Source of the DNA: Rhizobacter koreensis
Lineage (GTDB): Bacteria; Pseudomonadota; Gammaproteobacteria; Burkholderiales; Burkholderiaceae_C
Length of the DNA stretch: 64,000 nt
Assembly (NCBI RefSeq): GCF_013366375.1
Contig: NZ_JABWMJ010000008.1
Span: 62,001 to 126,000, forward strand
Direction of reading: 5' to 3'
Shown here: positions 63,313 through 64,000 of the stretch, one piece after another
Numbering within the stretch: position 1 is the stretch's first letter
Layout: every line of letters starts with the position of its first letter
Program-made: the position numbers and the translations under genes
The notes under the pieces: model-generated
Seen by the model: the letters and a program-made list of their open reading frames with translations, nothing else
Databases searched by the model: none
Told to the model about the DNA's origin: nothing

Positions 63313-64000
63313 TGAGGCCGGTCAGCGCACGGCCGATGATCAGCTTCTGGATCTCGGTGGTGCCGTCGGGGATCGTCATCATGCGGGCGTTGCGGAACAG
63401 CAGCTCGACGCCGAAGTCCTTGGTGATGCCGTTGCCGCCGTGGATCTGCACCGCCTTCGAGGCGACGTCCACCGCAATTTCCGTGGCGTAGCACTTGGCC
63501 ATGGCACTTTCGACCTCGCTGCGCACACCGTGGTCGATGAGGTTGAAGGCGCGGTAGATCAGGAGACGCGCTGCGTCGAGCTGGATCGCCGAGTCGGCCA
63601 GCATGCCCTGGATCAGCTGGTGCTGGCCGATCGGCTTGCCGTGCTGGCGGCGTTCCTTGGCGTAGGCCACGGCCTTGTTCAGCGCTGCCTGCGCGATGCC
63701 CACCGAGGTCAGGCCGACCATGGGCCGCGCCTTCTCGAACAGCACCAGCGTGTTCTTCAGGCCGGTGCCGGCCTGGATCATCATGTTGCCGGCCGGCACG
63801 CGCACGTTGTCGAAGAAGAGTTGCGCGGTGGAGGTGCTGTTCAGGCCCAGCTTGTCGATGTTGCGGCTCTCGTAGCCGTGCTCCTGGCGGTCGACCAGGA
63901 TCATCGACAGGCCGCGCGCGCCCTCGTCCGACGTGCGCACGATGACCATGCAGAAATCGGAGTAGTGGCCGTTGGAGATCCAGGTCTTCTCGCCGCTGAC
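63299..64000 (-). CDS. Acyl-CoA dehydrogenase, partial (start outside window)
   Basis: C-terminal 233 residues of an ACAD whose 5' part lies beyond 64000. SGEKTWISNGHYSD and NARMMTIPDGTTEIQK are visible. The medium-chain catalytic Glu is replaced by Asp (PDGT); the isovaleryl-type position in FEKARPM has no Glu at the expected place. It is the most upstream visible gene of the Liv operon. Confidence 0.9.
   Translation of the reverse strand, partial: VSGEKTWISNGHYSDFCMVIVRTSDEGARGLSMILVDRQEHGYESRNIDKLGLNSTSTAQLFFDNVRVPAGNMMIQAGTGLKNTLVLFEKARPMVGLTSVGIAQAALNKAVAYAKERRQHGKPIGQHQLIQGMLADSAIQLDAARLLIYRAFNLIDHGVRSEVESAMAKCYATEIAVDVASKAVQIHGGNGITKDFGVELLFRNARMMTIPDGTTEIQKLIIGRALTGLNAFS

Overview
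The window is very G+C-rich, compact bacterial DNA. It has no rRNA, tRNA, CRISPR array, phage gene or insertion sequence that I can see. Three Bug-family tricarboxylate-type binding proteins, a Liv-type ABC operon with an acyl-CoA ligase inside it, and the codon use all point to a betaproteobacterium of the order Burkholderiales; that placement is inference. I call 58 protein genes. About 50 are enzymes or transporters for importing, activating and breaking down carboxylic acids as CoA thioesters, so the window is one large acyl-CoA catabolic supercluster. Both end genes run off the window.

Layout. (1) 2-12884, plus strand: a biotin-dependent carboxylase set (carboxyltransferase, LiuC/AtuE-type hydratase, biotin carboxylase), three acyl-CoA dehydrogenases (ACADs), two hotdog thioesterases, a PECR-type enoyl-CoA reductase, a MaoC-fold protein, an SDR, a PaaG-type isomerase and a metallo-beta-lactamase-fold hydrolase. 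(2) 12913-17525, minus: two Bug binding proteins, two thioesterases, a CoA-transferase. (3) 17628-22483: a crotonase, then a minus-strand ACAD pair plus CoA-transferase, divergent from a MaoC-fold gene. (4) 22571-23967: an HxlR regulator divergent from an NmrA-type oxidoreductase. (5) 24128-34104: an SDR and an ADP-forming-type acyl-CoA synthetase on the minus strand, divergent from a fused double ACAD, a DUF35 protein, a thiolase-like protein without the nucleophilic Cys, an alpha/beta hydrolase and an acetoacetyl-CoA-synthetase-like ligase. (6) 34154-40965: three carboxyltransferase paralogues and one biotin carboxylase around a divergent promoter. (7) 41003-47731, minus: an IclR-led seven-gene operon. 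(8) 47898-51694, plus: ligase, Bug binding protein, BadI/MenB-like crotonase. (9) 51708-52397: remnants of two broken genes. (10) 52401-64000, minus: an operon with a Liv ABC importer, two acyl-CoA ligases, an AMACR-type racemase, an SDR, a MaoC hydratase and an ACAD.

How the parts fit: acids would enter through the Liv importer (and perhaps Bug-dependent systems). Four AMP-forming ligases, one ADP-forming-type ligase and two family III CoA-transferases could activate them, and a racemase could fix methyl-branch stereochemistry. ACADs, crotonases or MaoC hydratases and SDRs run beta-oxidation, carboxylases and the thiolase-like/DUF35 pair handle branched or blocked carbons, and thioesterases and a Nudix enzyme regulate CoA pools. 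The true substrate cannot be read from the sequence; branched, isoprenoid-like or alicyclic acids are the best guess.

The most striking feature is region 6. Two tandem carboxyltransferases keep every acyl-CoA-side motif but have lost the biotin-side motif, while the divergently transcribed third keeps the biotin-side motif but has lost all acyl-CoA-side motifs. This looks like a heteromeric carboxylase with complementary half-dead subunits. A palindromic motif (CTAACA-NN-TGTTNG) recurs at this promoter and at three other divergent promoters.
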